Positions 62,167-64,000 of a stretch of 64,000 nt of DNA are shown here, piece by piece; the stretch's first letter is position 1; each line of letters opens with the position of its first letter. Under the pieces are notes generated by a model. It worked only from the letters and a program-made list of their open reading frames with translations, was not told the origin of the DNA and ran no database searches. The DNA comes from Prostheceraeus crozeri (taxonomy: Eukaryota > Platyhelminthes > Polycladida > Euryleptidae), in the NCBI GenBank assembly GCA_907163375.1, contig CAJQUW010013656.1:1-64000 (forward strand), read 5' to 3'. Made by a program: the position numbers and the translations under genes.

Positions 62167-62955
62167 ATGTGTTCAGCAGATTTAGACAAAATTAATAATC
62201 ATTTAGAAAATTTGACAGAGATTTTGGGTTCATCAAAATTTAGTACGACGTTAAAAATTATAACAACTACTTCATCACACACTTGTAATTTAGAACCCAT
62301 TCTACATTTGGAACAAAATAAAAATTATCAAATTGCATTGACTAGTTTCTCCACATTTAACACTATTCAAAACGTTATCAAAGATGTGAATGATCAATTT
62401 AGATATTCTACTGATAAAGGCAAAACATGGAAAATACTAACTTTTCTTCCTGGTTCTTACGAAGTTGAATCAATATCAAATGAAATTAAGAGACATTTAG
62501 GTATACCATTTAAAGATAAGAAACAATTACATTTCGCAGTTGAACCGGCAGTTAATAAATTTTCTCTTACTTTAGACGAAAATCATCAAGTTGATTTTAA
62601 TCATGATAGATCATTGTCAAAACTATTAGGATTTAATAAACAAACCTATAGTCAAGGTTATCATTTAGGTGAGAAGATTCCAAAAATAACTGAAATAAAT
62701 TCAATTGTTTTACATTGTGACATTATTGAAGGAGGATATATAAATGGTAAATTATCAAATTTAATATTCAGTTTTCCAGCTTTTACTGTACCCATTGGTT
62801 ATAGATTAAATGTAATTCCACAAACATTAATATATTTCCCTATCACAAGAAAAACTATTAACAACATTAACATTAGAATCACTGATGAAAAAGGACAAGA
62901 AATAAATTTTGGAGGTGAAGAGATTATGATAGATCTTTTGGTTCGGGAGGTATAA
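62167..62955 (+). CDS. Penton-like minor capsid protein
   Basis: 262 residues. NYQIALTSFSTFNTIQNVIK, then FRYSTDKGKTWKILTFLPGS, LSKLLGFNKQTYSQGYH and a C-terminal INNINIRITDEKGQEINFG strand block. The pattern is widespread in Polinton-like elements of invertebrates and is shared, in longer form, by the two large proteins at 43341 and 44901. Probably a capsid vertex or attachment protein. Confidence 0.65.
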   Translation: MCSADLDKINNHLENLTEILGSSKFSTTLKIITTTSSHTCNLEPILHLEQNKNYQIALTSFSTFNTIQNVIKDVNDQFRYSTDKGKTWKILTFLPGSYEVESISNEIKRHLGIPFKDKKQLHFAVEPAVNKFSLTLDENHQVDFNHDRSLSKLLGFNKQTYSQGYHLGEKIPKITEINSIVLHCDIIEGGYINGKLSNLIFSFPAFTVPIGYRLNVIPQTLIYFPITRKTINNINIRITDEKGQEINFGGEEIMIDLLVREV

Positions 62956-63021
62956 ATTCCCGTTCGAGAGGTATAAACTCCCGTTCGAGAGGTATAAACT
63001 CCCGTTCGGGAGGTATAAACT
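62941..63021. repeat. 21-bp tandem repeat
   Basis: Four units of GTTCG(A/G)GAGGTATAAACTCCC, starting in the last codons of the penton-like gene. Each unit contains GGGAGGTATAAACTCCC-like dyad symmetry and a TATAAA. Confidence 0.92.
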
Positions 63022-63104
63022 CCCACGCGAAGCTAGAGAAGTTTAATTTTCTTCTTCTTCTTTAAAAATAAAAATAAAATAAAAATAAATTTTTTTATTA
63101 AAAA

Positions 63105-63852
63105 ATGAGTGAAGTATTATTAATTAAATAAAAAGAAACTTAAATTTAATCATCATCCAAATTTATCTAATAAAGTTTTGTCACTTATTTGCGGAAGATC
63201 AGGTTGTGGAAAAACGTATCTGTTATTTAAAATTTTAACGACTCCAAATTTTTTGGATTATAACAATCTTATAATTTATACAACAACGGCAGAACAACCC
63301 GTCTATCAATTTTTAAAATATGGATTTGAAAATAATCTTAAAAAAACAGCAAATGCTTCATTATTCAAAGAATATGAAAAATCTGAAGATGAAGAAGAAA
63401 TAAGTTCGTGGTGTGAAGAAGCAGCAAAAAATAGTCAGTTAGTAGAATCCAATAAAAATAACCATATAAAGATACAATTAATAGATGATAGTGGTAATAT
63501 GCAAGATCCTAGTAAACTAGATAAAACAATGAAACATTGTGTAATTTTTGATGATTGTGTTAATGATAGAAATCAGTCAGTTCAGAGAAATTATTTCACA
63601 AGAGGTAGACATAATAACTGTAGTGTTTTTTATTTAACACAAAGTATGTATTCATTAGACGGAAGTGTTATTAGAAAGAATGCAAATATATTTATACTAT
63701 TTGAAATAAATGCAAGAAACTTAAAAGATTTGTTAAGAGATTTATGCGTAAGAAATAAAGATGAATTTAAACAATCGTGTAACAATGCTTGGTCAAAAGA
63801 TTATGGCTTCATTACAATTAATATTGATAAAAAATTCATGATAGAGTTATAG
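63105..63852 (+). pseudogene. Packaging ATPase of second element, copy 2
   Basis: Walker A ICGRSGCGKTYLLF, Walker B HCVIFDDCV and YLTQSMYSLDGS, over about 225 open codons from 63178. Fossil with about one to two breaks near its ends. It is followed by the small protein, as in copy 1. Confidence 0.78.
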
Positions 63853-64000
63853 AAAATATTTTCGCGGAGTGACCGAATAATTTTTTCTTATAAATTTTTT
63901 GCTAATAAAAATAAAAAAAATATGTTGGATGCTTATAAGATAGAGCATGTACCAGTTTTAAAAGATTATCATCATCCTACAAATCCTGTAAATTCGAAGA
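63190..64000. repeat. Right arm of inverted duplication
   Basis: Partner of 58364-59160. It runs to the window edge, so the full arm may be longer. Confidence 0.85.
63922..64000 (+). CDS. Unknown protein of second element, copy 2, cut by window end
   Basis: MLDAYKIEHVPVLKDYHHPT matches the start of 58137-58442 with few changes. Only the first about 26 codons are in the window. Confidence 0.6.
   Translation, partial: MLDAYKIEHVPVLKDYHHPTNPVNSK

Larger units (their letters stand above)
56305..64000. mobile_element. AT-rich Polinton-like element, two head-to-head partial copies
   Basis: A different Polinton-like (PLV/adintovirus-type) element. The minus-strand part 56305-59160 has PolB, a small protein and a packaging ATPase; the plus-strand part 59441-64000 has a membrane protein, small basic protein, conserved minor protein, penton-like protein, ATPase and the same small protein. 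ATPase and small protein therefore occur twice in inverted orientation, about 93% alike by eye. Broken in roughly eight places. The left edge is cut by the Polinton terminus; the right edge runs off the window. The close match between copies suggests a young duplication. Confidence 0.8.

Noticed and set aside
1-64000. tRNA and rRNA genes
   Set aside because: No cloverleaf with A and B boxes or ribosomal segments was recognised by eye. GGTTGGATCCC near 35955 only loosely resembles a B box.

Overview
The window is a gene-poor, repeat-rich stretch of an invertebrate animal genome. The evidence is one clear eukaryotic housekeeping gene (alpha-SNAP, about 21.35-22.24 kb), a decayed ubiquitin-peptidase-like gene with consensus splice sites, several animal transposon families and large virus-like elements. 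A short interstitial TTAGGG tract hints at a lineage with vertebrate-type telomere repeats, but I cannot name the species.

Layout. 1-12.3 kb is mostly AT-rich non-coding DNA with minisatellites, a hAT-like element (1036-2698), the decayed USP-like exons (6.5-7.7 kb), a 38-bp minisatellite (7.75-8.34 kb), a TIR element (10800-11558) and a non-autonomous hAT with a perfect 8-bp target duplication (11624-12305). 12.9-16.1 kb is a broken Ty3/gypsy fossil. 16.4-19.6 kb is an old relict of a Polinton end: a RING gene, two copies of a structured non-coding block and tandem terminal-repeat units. It abuts the 3' part of a protein family that recurs in invertebrate genomes (19.64-20.34 kb). alpha-SNAP follows. 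24.7-28.4 kb is a mariner split by a 3.3-kb TIR element of unknown family. 28.66-29.0 kb is a foldback element. 29.6-30.6 kb is a Penelope-like reverse transcriptase cut off by a lone Polinton end (30605-31975).

The centrepiece is a nearly whole Polinton/Maverick, 33750-56304 (22.6 kb), with about 0.85-kb terminal inverted repeats starting AGTAGTAAG. It carries protein-primed PolB, integrase with chromodomain, adenain-like protease, packaging ATPase, major capsid protein, two large attachment/penton-like proteins, basic core proteins and small zinc-binding proteins. It also carries three genes that look like host-type transcription factors (a TBP-like gene and two possible PC4-like paralogues) and a DnaQ-like protein. 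Two genes at opposite ends share a twin-CCAAT/TATA promoter and an exon consisting only of the ATG. An ATGCAAA motif recurs at starts of structural genes.

The most unusual signal is 35.6-38.2 kb inside the Polinton. Intron, coding sequence and downstream non-coding DNA are all packed with perfect inverted repeats, many closed by a CTAT loop. One such hairpin is also present in the old relict at 17.49 kb with a different stem sequence, which looks like selection on structure.

56.3-64.0 kb holds a second, AT-rich Polinton-like element, broken in roughly eight places. It is present as two head-to-head partial copies meeting near a 17-bp perfect hairpin (59164-59209). The Polinton's right end lies directly in this element's PolB gene.
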